This document shows positions 26,877-38,924 of a stretch of 64,000 nt of DNA, piece after piece. Position 1 is the first letter of the stretch, and each line of letters begins with the position of its first letter. Source of the DNA: Salinivibrio sharmensis (GTDB taxonomy: Bacteria; Pseudomonadota; Gammaproteobacteria; Enterobacterales; Vibrionaceae). A model generated the notes under the pieces. The model saw only the letters and a program-made list of their open reading frames with translations. It made no database searches and was not told the DNA's origin. Location: positions 56,690 to 120,689 of the forward strand of contig NZ_MUFC01000005.1 in assembly GCF_001995985.1 (NCBI RefSeq). The letters are read 5' to 3'. A program made the translations under genes and the position numbers.

Positions 26877-29174
26877 TTAGGAGCGCTTAGCGCGGGCGAA
26901 GGCATCGGCCATGCTGCCCATTGCCGCGGGTTTGTCCTGGCGTTTTTTCGGACTTCTCTCACGCGGCTTAGGGGCGGCTGCTGGGGTTTCGCTAGCAGCC
27001 GGCGTATCGTCAAGGCGCATCGATAACCCAATTCGCTTGCGCGGTGCATCCACCTCCATGACTTTGACTTTCACCACGTCCCCGGCTTTGACGACGTCGC
27101 GGGGATCACTAATAAAGCGGTTCGATAGCGCGGAGATGTGCACGAGGCCGTCTTGGTGGACGCCGATATCAACAAATGCACCAAAGTGCGTGACGTTAGT
27201 GACCACGCCTTCGAGTTGCATGCCTGGTTTTAAGTCACTGATCTGATTCACGCCCTCGGCAAAGGTCGCGGTTTTAAACTCAGGGCGCGGATCGCGGCCT
27301 GGCTTGGCCAGCTCGTTCAATACATCGGTGACGGTGATTTGGCCAAAGGTGTCATCCGCGTAGTCACTGGCGTCTAAGCTTTGTAATAAGCCTGTGTTAC
27401 CCACTAAGGCATCGACCGCCTTGCCAGTCTTTTGGGCGATTTGTTTAACCAAAGGGTAGGTTTCTGGGTGGACACCTGAGCGATCGAGCGGGTTAGCGCC
27501 ATCCATCACCCGTAAAAAGCCAGCGCATTGCTCATAGGCTTTCGGGCCAAGGCGCGGGACCTTCAGTAAGGTTTTACGATCGCCAAATCGGCCATTTTCG
27601 TCGCGAAAGGCAACAATGTTTTGTGCCATGGTTTGGCTAAGGCCTGCCACCCGGGTGAGCAGTGGTGCGGACGCGATATTTACATCGACCCCTACGGCGT
27701 TTACACAGTCTTCCACCACCGCATCAAGCTTTTTGGCAAGCTGGTGTTGAGAGACATCGTGCTGATACTGACCGACGCCAATCGACTTAGGATCAATTTT
27801 AACCAGCTCGGCGAGGGGATCTTGCAGGCGGCGGGCGATAGAAACCGCGCCACGTAGCGAGACATCCAGGTCGGGAAATTCTTTGGCTGCCAGCTCTGAC
27901 GCCGAATAAACCGAGGCTCCGGCCTCACTGACCATCACGGTTTGGATGCTCAAGTCAGCTTGTTTGAGCATGGTGGTGACAAAGTGCTCCGTTTCACGTG
28001 AGGCGGTGCCATTGCCGACCGCAATCAAGTTCACGCTGTGGCGGTCAATAAAACGGTGTAGTGTTTTACTCGCCCCTTCAATATCGTGTTTAGGCGCGGT
28101 GGGATAAATGGTGGCGGTGTCGAGCAATTTGCCCGTGCCATCCACCACCGCCACTTTACAGCCGGTACGTAGGCCTGGGTCAATGCCCATGGTGCAGCGA
28201 GGGCCAGCCGGTGCGGCCATCAATACATCTTTTAAGTTGGCCGCAAACACATCAATGGCGTCATTTTCCGCGCGCTCTTTCAGGTTGGCCATGAACTCGG
28301 TCTCGAGATGCATCAAGATTTTGACCCGCCAAGCAAAAGCAATAACTTGTTTGCGCCAGCGGTCTGCCGGTGCGGTGCCCAAAGACAGTTGATAGTGCTG
28401 AGCAATCATGGTTTCGCACACGCTTTGTTTGCTGTCTGGTGCTTGGTCGGGATCGGCAATCAGTGCCAGCTGTAACACACCTTCATTGCGACCACGAAGC
28501 ATGGCTAAGGCACGATGAGAGGGCACCTTGGCAATCGGCTCTTGGTGGGCAAAGTAGTCTTTGAACTTGGCTCCGGCTTCTTCTTGGCCGGCAACCACGG
28601 TGGCGCGCAGCACTGCATATTGCTTAAGGTACTGGCGCAGCGTCTCTAATAAGCTCGCATCCTCGGCAAGGCGCTCCATCATAATCGCGCGGGCTCCCTC
28701 GAGTGCCGCTTTGCTATCGGCGACGCCCTTTTCAGCATTGATGTATTGCTCGGCAAGCGTGTCAGGGTCGTGCGAGGCATCTTGCCATAAGGTGTCGGCC
28801 AAGGGGGCGAGGCCCGCTTCAATCGCAATTTGGCCTTTGGTTCGGCGCTTGGGTTTGTAAGGCAGATAGAGATCTTCTAAGCGGTTTTTACTCTCCGCGG
28901 CGAGAATATCGCGGCGCAAGCTGTCGGTCAGTTTGCCTTGCTCGTCAATCGATTTCAGGATGGTGTCGCGCCGGGCATCCAATTCGCGCAAATAGACCAA
29001 ACGGCTCTCAAGGGTGCGCAACTGCGAGTCATCCAGCCCTTGGGTGGCTTCTTTTCGGTAGCGGGCGATAAAGGGAACCGTGTTGCCATCATCAAGTAAT
29101 TCAACCGCTGTTTTGACTTGGCCTGGCGCCACATTGAGTTCGTGCGCCAGGGTTTGTGTAATAGATGTGTGCAT
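26877..29174 (-). CDS. tex: Transcription accessory protein Tex
   Basis: Highly conserved RNA-binding protein linked to transcription; exact role unsettled. The 765-residue protein shows the Tex order: N-terminal helical domain ([21 protein letters not shown]), YqgF/RNase H-like domain ([17 protein letters not shown] and [11 protein letters not shown]), tandem helix-hairpin-helix region ([19 protein letters not shown]... and [20 protein letters not shown]), and a C-terminal S1 domain ([20 protein letters not shown]) with a basic tail. Start 29174 follows AAGGAAACAC. Neighbour of greB and ompR-envZ, as in enterics. Confidence 0.97.
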   Translation of the reverse strand: MHTSITQTLAHELNVAPGQVKTAVELLDDGNTVPFIARYRKEATQGLDDSQLRTLESRLVYLRELDARRDTILKSIDEQGKLTDSLRRDILAAESKNRLEDLYLPYKPKRRTKGQIAIEAGLAPLADTLWQDASHDPDTLAEQYINAEKGVADSKAALEGARAIMMERLAEDASLLETLRQYLKQYAVLRATVVAGQEEAGAKFKDYFAHQEPIAKVPSHRALAMLRGRNEGVLQLALIADPDQAPDSKQSVCETMIAQHYQLSLGTAPADRWRKQVIAFAWRVKILMHLETEFMANLKERAENDAIDVFAANLKDVLMAAPAGPRCTMGIDPGLRTGCKVAVVDGTGKLLDTATIYPTAPKHDIEGASKTLHRFIDRHSVNLIAVGNGTASRETEHFVTTMLKQADLSIQTVMVSEAGASVYSASELAAKEFPDLDVSLRGAVSIARRLQDPLAELVKIDPKSIGVGQYQHDVSQHQLAKKLDAVVEDCVNAVGVDVNIASAPLLTRVAGLSQTMAQNIVAFRDENGRFGDRKTLLKVPRLGPKAYEQCAGFLRVMDGANPLDRSGVHPETYPLVKQIAQKTGKAVDALVGNTGLLQSLDASDYADDTFGQITVTDVLNELAKPGRDPRPEFKTATFAEGVNQISDLKPGMQLEGVVTNVTHFGAFVDIGVHQDGLVHISALSNRFISDPRDVVKAGDVVKVKVMEVDAPRKRIGLSMRLDDTPAASETPAAAPKPRERSPKKRQDKPAAMGSMADAFARAKRS

Positions 29175-29265
29175 GTGTTTCCTTTTCTCTACAAGCACGG
29201 CAGGGGAACGCCCTGCCAAGGGATAGCATTTTTGACCGCGATGGGGACGAAGGTTCCCTCAGGTG

Positions 29266-29760
29266 TCACTGGGTTTCGGCGTCACTGGGCTTTGGGTAGG
29301 TAATGGTATTGACAAACCATTGCTTTTCGCCTTCAGGGGTTGAGACCACCACTTCGTCATCAACGGCTTTTTTTAATAGCGCACGGGCCATGGGGGCATC
29401 GATAGAAATGTAATCTTTGCGTTCATAAATCTCATCAGGGCCAACGATTCGAAATTGCTTGGTGTCGCCGGCTTCGTTTTCAATTTCCACCCAGGCGCCA
29501 AAAAAGACCCGTCCTTCTTGCTCGGGCGCGTAATCGACAATGGTTAAGTCATTGAGGCGTTTACGCAGATAGCGAACACGGCGGTCTATTTGGCGTAACA
29601 AACGTTTGTTGTAGGTATAGTCTGCATTTTCTGAGCGATCACCCAAACTGGCGGCCCAGCTGACAATTTTGGTCACTTCTGGGCGCCGTTCGTGCCACAG
29701 GTAATCGTGCTCGGCTTTGAGCGCGTTAAACCCTTCTCGGGTCACCAATTTGGTTTTCAC
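29266..29760 (-). CDS. greB: Transcription elongation factor GreB
   Basis: Rescues backtracked RNA polymerase by stimulating transcript cleavage. The 164-residue protein has the coiled-coil with the acidic tip (WAASLGDRSENADYTYNKRLLRQIDRRVRYL) and the C-terminal FKBP-like domain (GRVFFGAWVEIENEAGD, YISIDAPMARALL). GTG 29760 follows AGGAGAGGTAAC and aligns with the E. coli start MKTPLVTREG; the frame extends upstream without support. It lies upstream of tex on the same strand and diverges from ompR. Confidence 0.96.
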   Translation of the reverse strand: MKTKLVTREGFNALKAEHDYLWHERRPEVTKIVSWAASLGDRSENADYTYNKRLLRQIDRRVRYLRKRLNDLTIVDYAPEQEGRVFFGAWVEIENEAGDTKQFRIVGPDEIYERKDYISIDAPMARALLKKAVDDEVVVSTPEGEKQWFVNTITYPKPSDAETQ

Positions 29761-29981
29761 GTTACCTCTCCTTTCGCTAGCCATTCGGCGTCGCGCGATA
29801 TAACCTTGTTCAGGAAAGTACAAGAAGCGGGCAAACTTGTCGAGGCAACACTCGGTAACAATTTACCCCTCGCTTGGCGACAGACAAACACGCGGTCTGA
29901 AAGAGAACTGTGGCAAAATTCAGTATGATATAAGTGACGGCCAATCGATGGCCGGGCAACGATCAGCATTGAGGGCTTAGC

Positions 29982-30698
29982 ATGCAAGAGAACTATAAAA
30001 TTCTAGTGGTGGATGATGATATGCGTCTGCGCTCGCTACTGGAACGCTACCTGACCGAGCAAGGTTTTCAGGTACGTAGTGTGGCCAATGCCGAGCAAAT
30101 GGATCGCTTACTCGCGCGTGAAGCCTTTCACCTGATGGTGCTCGATCTGATGTTGCCGGGTGAAGATGGCCTGTCTGTGTGTCGCCGTTTACGTCAAGCG
30201 AATAACCAATTGCCGATTTTGATGCTGACCGCGAAGGGCGATGAGATTGACCGCATTGTCGGTTTAGAAGTGGGTGCCGATGATTACCTACCCAAACCTT
30301 TTAACCCGCGTGAACTATTGGCGCGGGTACGCGCGGTATTGCGCCGGCAGACCATTGAAGCACCGGGCGCGCCGAGTGCAGACTCTACCACGGTGACCTT
30401 TGGCGAGTTTCGTCTCAACCTCGGCACCCGGGAAATGTTTCGCAATGATGAGCCCATGACGCTCACATCCGGCGAGTTCGCGGTGCTTAAAGCCTTGGTC
30501 ACCAATGCGCGCGAGCCGTTATCACGTGACAAGTTGATGAACATGGCGCGTGGCCGTGAGTATTCGGCGATGGAGCGCTCGATTGATGTGCAAATCTCGC
30601 GTTTGCGTCGGATGATAGAAGAAGACCCGAGTAAACCGCGTTACATCCAAACCGTATGGGGGCTCGGCTACGTATTTGTGCCGGATGGAGAGGTATAG
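29982..30698 (+). CDS. ompR: Osmolarity response regulator OmpR
   Basis: Winged-helix response regulator paired with EnvZ, controlling porins and other envelope genes. The 238-residue protein has the receiver domain with acidic pocket VVDDD, phosphoacceptor Asp in [13 protein letters not shown] (about D55), conserved Thr in MLTAKG and Lys in [11 protein letters not shown]. The DNA-binding domain ends with [24 protein letters not shown], split over residues about 210-233. It is followed two bases later by envZ. Confidence 0.97.
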   Translation: MQENYKILVVDDDMRLRSLLERYLTEQGFQVRSVANAEQMDRLLAREAFHLMVLDLMLPGEDGLSVCRRLRQANNQLPILMLTAKGDEIDRIVGLEVGADDYLPKPFNPRELLARVRAVLRRQTIEAPGAPSADSTTVTFGEFRLNLGTREMFRNDEPMTLTSGEFAVLKALVTNAREPLSRDKLMNMARGREYSAMERSIDVQISRLRRMIEEDPSKPRYIQTVWGLGYVFVPDGEV

Positions 30699-30700
30699 CG

Positions 30701-32026
30701 ATGCGGATGTCACCGCGGACTAACTTTGCACGTACCTTGTTTATCTTGGCTGGCTTGTTAATTGCCAGCCAAGTTTTTTCTTATCTGACCATCGTCAATT
30801 ATGCCTTGCTGCCCAGTTTGCAGCAGTTCAATAAGATCCTCGCCTTTGAAGTGCGCCTGATGCTGGAGGAGGACTGGTACCTCAAAGACGGTGAAGTCCT
30901 TCATCTTGGTGAACCTGTGCGGCGGCAATTGTTGGAGCAGATTGGTGTTACCTTGCATGCGCCCAACAGTGAGCAAGCGGCGGCGTTTAAAGACGCCATG
31001 GAAATTGATTATTTAAGCGAGCATATCAGCGAGGAGTTGGGCACCCAAACCGAAGTACGCTTGGTCAGTGGCGAAGACAGTTACGTACTGTGGCTGAAGT
31101 TTGACGAGATTGACGACTTTTTAATGCGGATCCCGCTTTCCGAGCTACATCAAGACGATTTTGCTCCTTTGTTTCAATACAGCTTAGTGATTGCTTTGTT
31201 GGTGATTGCGGGCGGGTGGCTGTTTATCAAGATGCAAAACCGCCCACTTGTGGCCCTTGAGCGCGCGGCGTTAGATGTGGCGGATGGCCGTTTTCCCGAT
31301 CCTGTCCCGCCACGAGGGGCGTCAGAAATTCAGGCGGTGACGGTCGCGTTTAATAAAATGTCAGCGGGTATCCGTAAGTTGGAAGAAGACCGCGCCTTGC
31401 TGATGGCTGGAGTGAGCCATGATTTGCGCACGCCACTGACGCGCATTCGCCTTGCCACTGAAATGATGTCATCGGATGACGCCTATTTGGCCGATAGCAT
31501 TACCGAGGACACCGAAGAGTGTAATGAAATCATCAACCAGTTTATGGACTACTTGCGCGCCGTGCAGCAGCAAGACCCTGATCCTGTCGACTTAGCGAGC
31601 ATTTGCCGCGATGTGGCGAGTAATCAGCAACAAATGGGGGTCGATATTGATCTCGACTTAGGGGCATTGCACGGAGAGTTATTTGCTAACTCGGTAGCGT
31701 TAAAGCGTGCGGTAACCAACTTGGTGGTTAATGCGGTGCGATACGGCCATGGTTGGGTCCGTCTCGGTTGTGGCAGCAATGCCGATCACACCTATCAGTG
31801 GGTGGAAGTGGAAGACAATGGCCCGGGGATCGAGGCGAGTTTAGAGAATTCGCTATTTCAACCTTTTACTCGCGGTGACACCGCTCGCGGCAGCGAAGGA
31901 ACGGGGCTAGGGCTAGCGATCGTGAAACGCATTGTGGAACAACTTCACGGTGATATTCGCTTGTCGTCACGCACTGAAGGTGGGTTAAGAATTCAAATGA
32001 CGTTTCCTGTGGGCAATAAAAAATAA
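30701..32026 (+). CDS. envZ: Osmosensor histidine kinase EnvZ
   Basis: Inner-membrane kinase/phosphatase of OmpR. ATG 30701 is two bases after the ompR stop with GGAGAGG upstream; the frame extends into ompR without support. The 441-residue protein has helix 1 (about 12-40), a periplasmic domain, helix 2 (158-177), a HAMP linker, the phosphoacceptor His240 in [13 protein letters not shown], and the ATPase boxes [10 protein letters not shown] (N), VEDNGPGI (G1) and [10 protein letters not shown] (G2). All catalytic motifs are intact. Confidence 0.97.
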   Translation: MRMSPRTNFARTLFILAGLLIASQVFSYLTIVNYALLPSLQQFNKILAFEVRLMLEEDWYLKDGEVLHLGEPVRRQLLEQIGVTLHAPNSEQAAAFKDAMEIDYLSEHISEELGTQTEVRLVSGEDSYVLWLKFDEIDDFLMRIPLSELHQDDFAPLFQYSLVIALLVIAGGWLFIKMQNRPLVALERAALDVADGRFPDPVPPRGASEIQAVTVAFNKMSAGIRKLEEDRALLMAGVSHDLRTPLTRIRLATEMMSSDDAYLADSITEDTEECNEIINQFMDYLRAVQQQDPDPVDLASICRDVASNQQQMGVDIDLDLGALHGELFANSVALKRAVTNLVVNAVRYGHGWVRLGCGSNADHTYQWVEVEDNGPGIEASLENSLFQPFTRGDTARGSEGTGLGLAIVKRIVEQLHGDIRLSSRTEGGLRIQMTFPVGNKK

Positions 32027-32126
32027 CGCCCTTGTGTGCGTGTGACCACGTTTTTGGTCGCGGAAGTCGCGGAACCAGGGGGGTAGGCCATACTGTCATA
32101 GAGACTCAATACACTGGGAAACGGCC

Positions 32127-32522
32127 ATGCGTTTATCGCTAGACAGTCAGGATCCGACGCCTAAATTTCAGCAGCTGATTGACCAAATTCAACGGCATAT
32201 TGCCAGCGGCACCCTCTACCCCGGTGCGCGACTTCCCTCGGTGCGGCAACTGGCCAAAACATTGGCGATGAACCCAATGACGGTGTCGCGCAGCTATCAA
32301 CAATTGGCCGACGAGGGCTGGCTTGAGCGTTTACCCGGTGTGGGTATGCAAGTGAGTGAAACCATGCGCCCGGCTGAGCCCGAGCAGCGTTTGCACTACG
32401 TTGAAGGCGCACTGGCGCATTTTATTCAGGCGGCCAGTGAAGCGGGCTACAGCAAGTCAGAAACCATGGCGTTGATCATGACGCACTGGGAGCGTTACAG
32501 CGCCGATCAGGCATTAGAATAG
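32127..32522 (+). CDS. GntR family regulator, YtrA subfamily
   Basis: Short 131-residue transcription factor with only the GntR winged helix (FQQLIDQIQRHIASGTLYPG, RLPSVRQLAKTLAMNPMTVSRSYQQLADEGWL) and a short helical C-terminal extension, the hallmark of the YtrA subfamily. Members usually repress an adjacent ABC transporter, but none is adjacent here. The last 16 bases overlap convergent recG. The target is unknown. Confidence 0.85.
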   Translation: MRLSLDSQDPTPKFQQLIDQIQRHIASGTLYPGARLPSVRQLAKTLAMNPMTVSRSYQQLADEGWLERLPGVGMQVSETMRPAEPEQRLHYVEGALAHFIQAASEAGYSKSETMALIMTHWERYSADQALE

Positions 32523-34585
32523 TGGGTTTTATGCCCCAGCCAGCGGCGAATAATCGCTTGAGCATGTTGTGGGTAGTGTTGATGTAAGTGCGTGGCCAGT
32601 TTTTGCACTTCAGGGATCAGCCCCTGATCTCTGACCAAATCGGCAATCTTAAACTCAGCCAGCCCAGTCTGGCGGGTGCCGAGAAGCTCGCCAGGTCCAC
32701 GAATATCGAGATCGCGCTGCGCAATCACAAAGCCATCATTGCTATCGCGCAGCACCCCAAGCCGCTGACTGGCGGTTTTGGATAAAGGGGCGTGGTAAAG
32801 CAGTACACAATGACTGGCGACGGAGCCACGGCCGACACGGCCACGCAACTGATGTAGCTGGGCGAGTCCGAGCCGCTCGGGGTTTTCAATGATCATCAAG
32901 CTGGCATTGGGCACGTCTACACCCACTTCAATCACAGTGGTCGCCACCAATAACTGTAACTCGCCTTGCTTAAACGCTTCCATTACCGCTTGCTTTTCTG
33001 CCGCTTTCATTCGCCCGTGAACCAAGCCAATCTCCAGGTTGGGTAGGGCTTCTTTAAGCGCGGTGGCTGTGTCTTCGGCGGCTTGCGCTTCTAAGGCGTC
33101 GGACTCCTCAATCAAGGTACACACCCAATACGCTTGTCGACCGGCTGCACACGCGGCACTGACGCGGGCGATGATATCGTCACGGCGGGTGTCGGGGACG
33201 GCGACGGTTTGGATGGGGGTGCGCCCTGGGGGTAATTCATCGATGACGGACGTTTCAAGATCAGCATACGCAGTCATCGCCAAGGTACGGGGAATGGGGG
33301 TCGCGGTCATGATAAGCTGGTGCGGATGGGCGCCTTGCTGCTCGCCTTTCTCTCGCAGCGCGAGACGTTGGTGAACGCCAAAGCGGTGTTGCTCATCAAT
33401 AATCACCAACGCTAGGCTGTCAAAGTGGACGCTCGCTTGAAACAAAGCATGGGTACCGACCACCATTTTTGCTTCGCCGTCAGCGATGCTTGCAAGGGTT
33501 TGCTCCCGCGCTTTCCCTTTTAGCTTGCCGGCCAGCCAACCGACTTGAATGCCCAGTGGTTCGAGCCACTGAGCGAAGTTAGTGGCGTGTTGCTCGGCCA
33601 ATAGCTCGGTTGGCGCCATCAACGCGACTTGATGGCCTTGTTCAATGGCTTGCAAGGCGGCGAGCACGGCGACCAAGGTTTTACCTGCACCCACATCGCC
33701 TTGCACGAGGCGCATCATTGGAAACGGCTTGGCCAAATCGGTGCTTATCTCGCTCACCACTCGGGTTTGTGCGCCGGTGGGAGTGAAAGGCAGGTTATCT
33801 AAAAGACGCTGCCCTAATGACTGACTGGGCGCGAGGGCAAAGCCTTTCACTTGTTGGGCATGATGACGGACAGACAGCATCGACAGATGCTGGGCAAGGA
33901 GCTCTTCAATGATCAAGCGTCGCTGAGCAGGGTGTTGCCCTGCTAGTAAGTCTTCCAACACGGTCTCGGGCGGCGGACGATGTAAAAGGTGTAATGCATC
34001 GCGCAGCGAAAGCTGTCTATCGTACAAGCCTTCCGGCAGCAGCTCGTCGACGCCACTTTTGTCTAACAAAGCCAGGGCTTGATCGGTCAGGCTACGCAGC
34101 GTCGCTTGGCGCAGCCCCTCCGTCGTGGGATACACGGGGGTGAGGGTTTCTTCCATCACCAGTTCGGTGGGTTCGGAAAATACCTGATACTCGGGGTGAA
34201 TGATCTCCAGCCCGTGCTTTCCGCGTTTGAGTTCGCCGTAGGCTTTTACTTGCTTGCCTACCGCTAAACTGTTTTTCATCGCGGCATTAAAATTGAAAAA
34301 CCGCAGCGTTAACGCGCCGCTGCCATCTTGCACTCGGACGGTGAGCATCCGGCGACGGCCAAACACGGTGTCATTGTGGGTGATTTCCCCTTCGATGGTG
34401 GCATGTTGACCCGGTAAGAGACTCGCGACCGGCCACACACGGGTGCGATCTTCATAACGATAAGGCAGGTGAAACAATACATCCTGCACCGTATGCAGGC
34501 CTATTTTCGCCAGTTTTTCTGCCATTTTGCTGCCAACGCCACTTAAGGTATCAACAGTCACCGCACTTAGCATCGAAGATCGCAT
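32507..34585 (-). CDS. recG: ATP-dependent DNA helicase RecG
   Basis: Branch-migration helicase that reverses stalled forks and processes recombination intermediates. The 692-residue protein has an N-terminal wedge/OB domain (LTLRFFNFNAAM), Walker A in LVQGDVGAGKTLVAV, DEQH box in LVIIDEQHRFG, TATPIPRTLAM, and C-terminal motifs VEVGVDVPNASLM and QLRGRVGRG. Start 34585 gives E. coli-like length; an ATG four codons later (34573) is also possible, and an upstream frame is not supported. Last gene of the gmk-rpoZ-spoT-trmH-recG block. Confidence 0.96.
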   Translation of the reverse strand: MRSSMLSAVTVDTLSGVGSKMAEKLAKIGLHTVQDVLFHLPYRYEDRTRVWPVASLLPGQHATIEGEITHNDTVFGRRRMLTVRVQDGSGALTLRFFNFNAAMKNSLAVGKQVKAYGELKRGKHGLEIIHPEYQVFSEPTELVMEETLTPVYPTTEGLRQATLRSLTDQALALLDKSGVDELLPEGLYDRQLSLRDALHLLHRPPPETVLEDLLAGQHPAQRRLIIEELLAQHLSMLSVRHHAQQVKGFALAPSQSLGQRLLDNLPFTPTGAQTRVVSEISTDLAKPFPMMRLVQGDVGAGKTLVAVLAALQAIEQGHQVALMAPTELLAEQHATNFAQWLEPLGIQVGWLAGKLKGKAREQTLASIADGEAKMVVGTHALFQASVHFDSLALVIIDEQHRFGVHQRLALREKGEQQGAHPHQLIMTATPIPRTLAMTAYADLETSVIDELPPGRTPIQTVAVPDTRRDDIIARVSAACAAGRQAYWVCTLIEESDALEAQAAEDTATALKEALPNLEIGLVHGRMKAAEKQAVMEAFKQGELQLLVATTVIEVGVDVPNASLMIIENPERLGLAQLHQLRGRVGRGSVASHCVLLYHAPLSKTASQRLGVLRDSNDGFVIAQRDLDIRGPGELLGTRQTGLAEFKIADLVRDQGLIPEVQKLATHLHQHYPQHAQAIIRRWLGHKTHYSNA

Positions 34586-34623
34586 CCGTTTCTCTACTGA
34601 TTCACTCTGGCTCGCGTGTCGGG

Positions 34624-35325
34624 CTAACGTGGATGTTTGGCCGCCTGCATCTGTGCCCACCACGCCTCGTCGGCCACAATTTGACCGTGTTCATCTAGGG
34701 GCGGATAAGGCAAGCCTTTTTGTTTTGCCACGCGGGCAAGCACCGGGTGACCACGCTCGAACAAAATGTGGTGAACCTCGTGGTCGGGCAAGCGTGTCTT
34801 ATCCAACTGGTACATGCCAGCCGCTTGGCGTTGGCGCTGTGCTTCGTACAAAATCAAGGCACTGGCCACTGACACATTGAGTGACTGTACCATACCCACC
34901 ATAGGAATGAGGATGTCTTGGTCTGCTTTATCCAGTGCTTCGCGACTGATGCCTTGTTTTTCTTGCCCCAGCACGATGGCCGTCGGGCGGGTGTAGTCAA
35001 TCTCGCGAAAGTCGACCGCGGTATCCGATAAGTTGGTGACTAACACCTGCATCCCTTGGGCGTGCATGGTCTCAAAGGCTTCTTCCGTGGTGTTGTGAGT
35101 CACCACATCTATCCAGTTACGCGAGCCGGCCGATGTGCCACCGAGGGTGCGCATCTTGGTGCCCTCTGGCCACACCGCATGCATGCGGTGGACTCCCACG
35201 GCGTCGGCAGTGCGAATGATGGCGGAAATATTGTTGGGCTTGTGAACTTGCTCCATGCAGACAGTGAGATCAGGCTGGCGTTGGGCCAAGACCTGATGAA
35301 TGCGTTCAAAGCGTTCAGGGGTCAT
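34624..35325 (-). CDS. trmH: tRNA (guanosine-18-2'-O)-methyltransferase TrmH
   Basis: SPOUT-class enzyme that methylates the ribose of G18 in tRNA. The 233-residue protein has the SPOUT motifs: NNISAIIRTADAVGV (motif 1 with catalytic Arg), IVLGQEKQGIS (motif 2) and IPMVGMVQSLNVSVASAL (motif 3, the knotted SAM site). The C-terminal extension is basic and TrmH-typical. It lies between spoT and recG, as in E. coli where it was named spoU. Confidence 0.95.
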   Translation of the reverse strand: MTPERFERIHQVLAQRQPDLTVCMEQVHKPNNISAIIRTADAVGVHRMHAVWPEGTKMRTLGGTSAGSRNWIDVVTHNTTEEAFETMHAQGMQVLVTNLSDTAVDFREIDYTRPTAIVLGQEKQGISREALDKADQDILIPMVGMVQSLNVSVASALILYEAQRQRQAAGMYQLDKTRLPDHEVHHILFERGHPVLARVAKQKGLPYPPLDEHGQIVADEAWWAQMQAAKHPR

Positions 35326-35361
35326 GATTCAATTCCGTCAATAACAGGCAAAAAACGGTGA

Positions 35362-35381
35362 CGCCCGCCAAAGGGCGGGCG
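35362..35381 (-). terminator. Intercistronic hairpin between spoT and trmH
   Basis: CGCCCGCC (35362-35369) and GGCGGGCG (35374-35381) form an 8-bp GC stem with a four-base loop. Read on the minus strand, a T-run follows only after seven mixed bases, so it may act as a weak terminator or an mRNA stability element between two operon genes. Confidence 0.4.
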
Positions 35382-35405
35382 ACAGGTAATGATGGGTTGG
35401 GGCAC

Positions 35406-37505
35406 TCAGTTTTTCTGGCGACTCACTTTCACCACATTAGGCATCACGCGAAGGCGGCGCATAATGTTGGCCAAATGCACTCTGTCTTTGGTCGTTAAGC
35501 GAACAAAAATGGTGTACAGGCGACCATCGCGCTCCTCGGTGGTTAACCCTTGGATATTGGATCCGGTTGCGGCGATGGTATTGGTGAGGTCGGCCAATGC
35601 CCCTTGGTGGTTTTGCATATCCACGCGTACCCGGGTGCTGAACTCTTGCTCAAAATCGTCCGCCCATTCGACGGGCATATATTTGTCCGGCTCTTGGCGG
35701 TGGCCACGGATGTTGGCACAGGTTTCACGGTGGATAACCAAGCCTTTACCTGGGCTGACATGGGCAATGATCGGGTCACCTGGGATCGGACGACAGCAAT
35801 TGGCATAGGTCACCAAGATGCCATCGGCACCACGAATCGGCATTTTTCCCTCGGTGGGGGCAGCCGGGTCTTGGTCTAGCAAGCGACGTGCAATCACCAC
35901 GCTCATGAGTTCGCCAAGGCCAATCGACGCGAGTAAATCGTCGCTGGTTTTTAGCTTCAAGTCACTCAATACTGCGTCAACGCGCTCAGGATTGATATCC
36001 GGTAGGTTTTGCTCTCCAAGCGCATGATTGAGCAGGCGACGCCCTAAGGTTACCGACTCTTCACGACGCATGGTTTTTAGCACTTGACGGATTTTCGTCC
36101 GTGCCCGCGCCGTGACCACATAGTTAAGCCAAGCGGCATTCGGACGCGCCCCCGGAGCGGTGATAATCTCAACTGTTTGACCATTTTTGAGCGGCTGGCT
36201 CAGCGGATAAGGCTGACGGTTAACCCGCGCGCCGACACAGGTGTTGCCCACATCGGTGTGGACGGCATAGGCAAAGTCGACCGCGGTGGCATCGACAGGC
36301 AGCTCGACAATCCGCCCTTTGGGGGTAAAGACGTACAGCTCGTCGGGAAAGAGATCGGATTTAACGCTCTCGATAAATTCAAACGAGCTGCCAGCGCTTT
36401 GCTGAAGCTCGATGATGTTCTGCATCCAACGTTGCGCCCGTTTTTGCGCGGTGGTACCTGACGGTCTGTCGGCGCCACTTTTATAGGCCCAGTGTGCAGC
36501 AACCCCTTTATCTGCCATTTGATCCATGTCTTCGGTACGAATTTGTACTTCCACCGGGACACCGTGCGGGCCAATCATAGAGGTGTGCAGTGACTGATAT
36601 CCGTTGGCTTTGGGCACCGCGATATAGTCTTTGAGCCGGCCTGGGCGTGGTTTATACAAGTTATGCATTTGCCCCAGCACGCGGTAGCAGGTATCGAGAT
36701 CACCCGCAATCACCCGAAACGCGTACAAATCCATGATGGTGTGGAAACGCTGCTCTTTATTCTTCATCTTGTTATAGATGGAGTAGAGGTTTTTCTCTCG
36801 GCCCAGCACACGGGCGTTAATCCCCGCATCTTCCAGTCGGCCTTCAATTTCCGCATGGATTTTTTGGATCATCTCTTTGCGGTTCCCCCGTGCCTGCGCG
36901 ATCACCTTTTTAAGCACGCGGTAGCGATTGGGGTACAAGGCTTCAAAACCGAGCTCTTCAAGCTCGACTTTTATATTATGGATACCCAGACGATGGGCGA
37001 GGGGGGCGAAGATTTCTAGCGTTTCACGGGCAATACGGCGCTTTTTATCTGGGCGGAGGGCGCCCAAGGTACGCATATTGTGGGTGCGGTCACTCAGTTT
37101 TATCAGGATCACGCGAATGTCATGGGCCATCGCCATGACCATTTTGCGAAAGTTCTCGGCCTGGGCTTCTTTACGGTCGCGAAATTTAAGCTTATCAAGC
37201 TTAGACACCCCGTCGACCAAATCGGCCACCACATCACCAAAGCGTTGCTGCAGGTCCTCTTTGGTCACCTCAGTGTCCTCAATGACATCATGCAGCAATG
37301 CCGCCATCAGGGTTTCACAGTCCAAGCGCATTTCCGCTAAGATACGTGCCACCGCGATGGGGTGAATGATATAAGGTTCGCCGGTTGAGCGAGTTTGCCC
37401 GTCGTGGGCATCCCTGGCTACTAGGTAGGCTTGCCGAAGCGCTTCAAGCTGCGACTCCGGCAAATACTGGCTAGCAACTTCTTTCAGGCTATCAAATAGA
37501 TACAA
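35406..37505 (-). CDS. spoT: Bifunctional (p)ppGpp synthetase/hydrolase SpoT
   Basis: Makes and degrades the alarmone (p)ppGpp in response to starvation other than amino-acid limitation. The 699-residue protein shows HD hydrolase motif ALLHDVIEDTEV (about residues 69-80), intact so hydrolysis is expected; the RelA/SpoT synthetase domain (YSIYNKMKNKEQRF, YRVLGQMHNLYKPRPGRLKD); a TGS domain (VFTPKGRIVELPVDATAVDFAYAVH split over about 387-412); and a C-terminal ACT domain. It is preceded by rpoZ, as usual. Confidence 0.97.
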   Translation of the reverse strand: MYLFDSLKEVASQYLPESQLEALRQAYLVARDAHDGQTRSTGEPYIIHPIAVARILAEMRLDCETLMAALLHDVIEDTEVTKEDLQQRFGDVVADLVDGVSKLDKLKFRDRKEAQAENFRKMVMAMAHDIRVILIKLSDRTHNMRTLGALRPDKKRRIARETLEIFAPLAHRLGIHNIKVELEELGFEALYPNRYRVLKKVIAQARGNRKEMIQKIHAEIEGRLEDAGINARVLGREKNLYSIYNKMKNKEQRFHTIMDLYAFRVIAGDLDTCYRVLGQMHNLYKPRPGRLKDYIAVPKANGYQSLHTSMIGPHGVPVEVQIRTEDMDQMADKGVAAHWAYKSGADRPSGTTAQKRAQRWMQNIIELQQSAGSSFEFIESVKSDLFPDELYVFTPKGRIVELPVDATAVDFAYAVHTDVGNTCVGARVNRQPYPLSQPLKNGQTVEIITAPGARPNAAWLNYVVTARARTKIRQVLKTMRREESVTLGRRLLNHALGEQNLPDINPERVDAVLSDLKLKTSDDLLASIGLGELMSVVIARRLLDQDPAAPTEGKMPIRGADGILVTYANCCRPIPGDPIIAHVSPGKGLVIHRETCANIRGHRQEPDKYMPVEWADDFEQEFSTRVRVDMQNHQGALADLTNTIAATGSNIQGLTTEERDGRLYTIFVRLTTKDRVHLANIMRRLRVMPNVVKVSRQKN

Positions 37506-37532
37506 ACGGCCTGTCCCTGATAAATGCAGCGT

Positions 37533-37805
37533 TTAACGTTGACCAGAAATGGTGCTTACCGCGGCCATTTCAGCGGCTTCTTGCTCTTGCTTTTCCTGAC
37601 GCTCACGTGCGTCGAGGACTTCTTTGTTGATCAGTCCTTCTTCAACTTCACGCAAAGAGATCACTGTGTACTTGTCGTTTTCTTCTGCAACGAGGGCATC
37701 TTTGCCGCCGGTTTGCATTTGACGGGCGCGGCGAGCCGCAACCAGAACGAGATCGAAGCGGTTACCAATTTTTTCAACGGCGTCTTGAACAGTTACGCGT
37801 GCCAT
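37533..37805 (-). CDS. rpoZ: RNA polymerase omega subunit RpoZ
   Basis: Small subunit that helps fold beta-prime and mediates ppGpp binding at the polymerase. The 90-residue protein begins [29 protein letters not shown] (conserved over about residues 1-29), followed by [15 protein letters not shown] and a Glu/Gln/Ala-rich tail. It sits between gmk and spoT on the minus strand, the standard operon, and has the usual length. Confidence 0.97.
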   Translation of the reverse strand: MARVTVQDAVEKIGNRFDLVLVAARRARQMQTGGKDALVAEENDKYTVISLREVEEGLINKEVLDARERQEKQEQEAAEMAAVSTISGQR

Positions 37806-37919
37806 GAAGGACTCCAGCTATGTCATCAATAGGTCATTCAAAATGACCGAAAAGTATACAAAAGGCCGCGACCTATTGCCAGCCTTGGCTGGGGCAATGG
37901 TCACGTCTCAATGTGGTGG

Positions 37920-38924
<1,005 letters not shown>
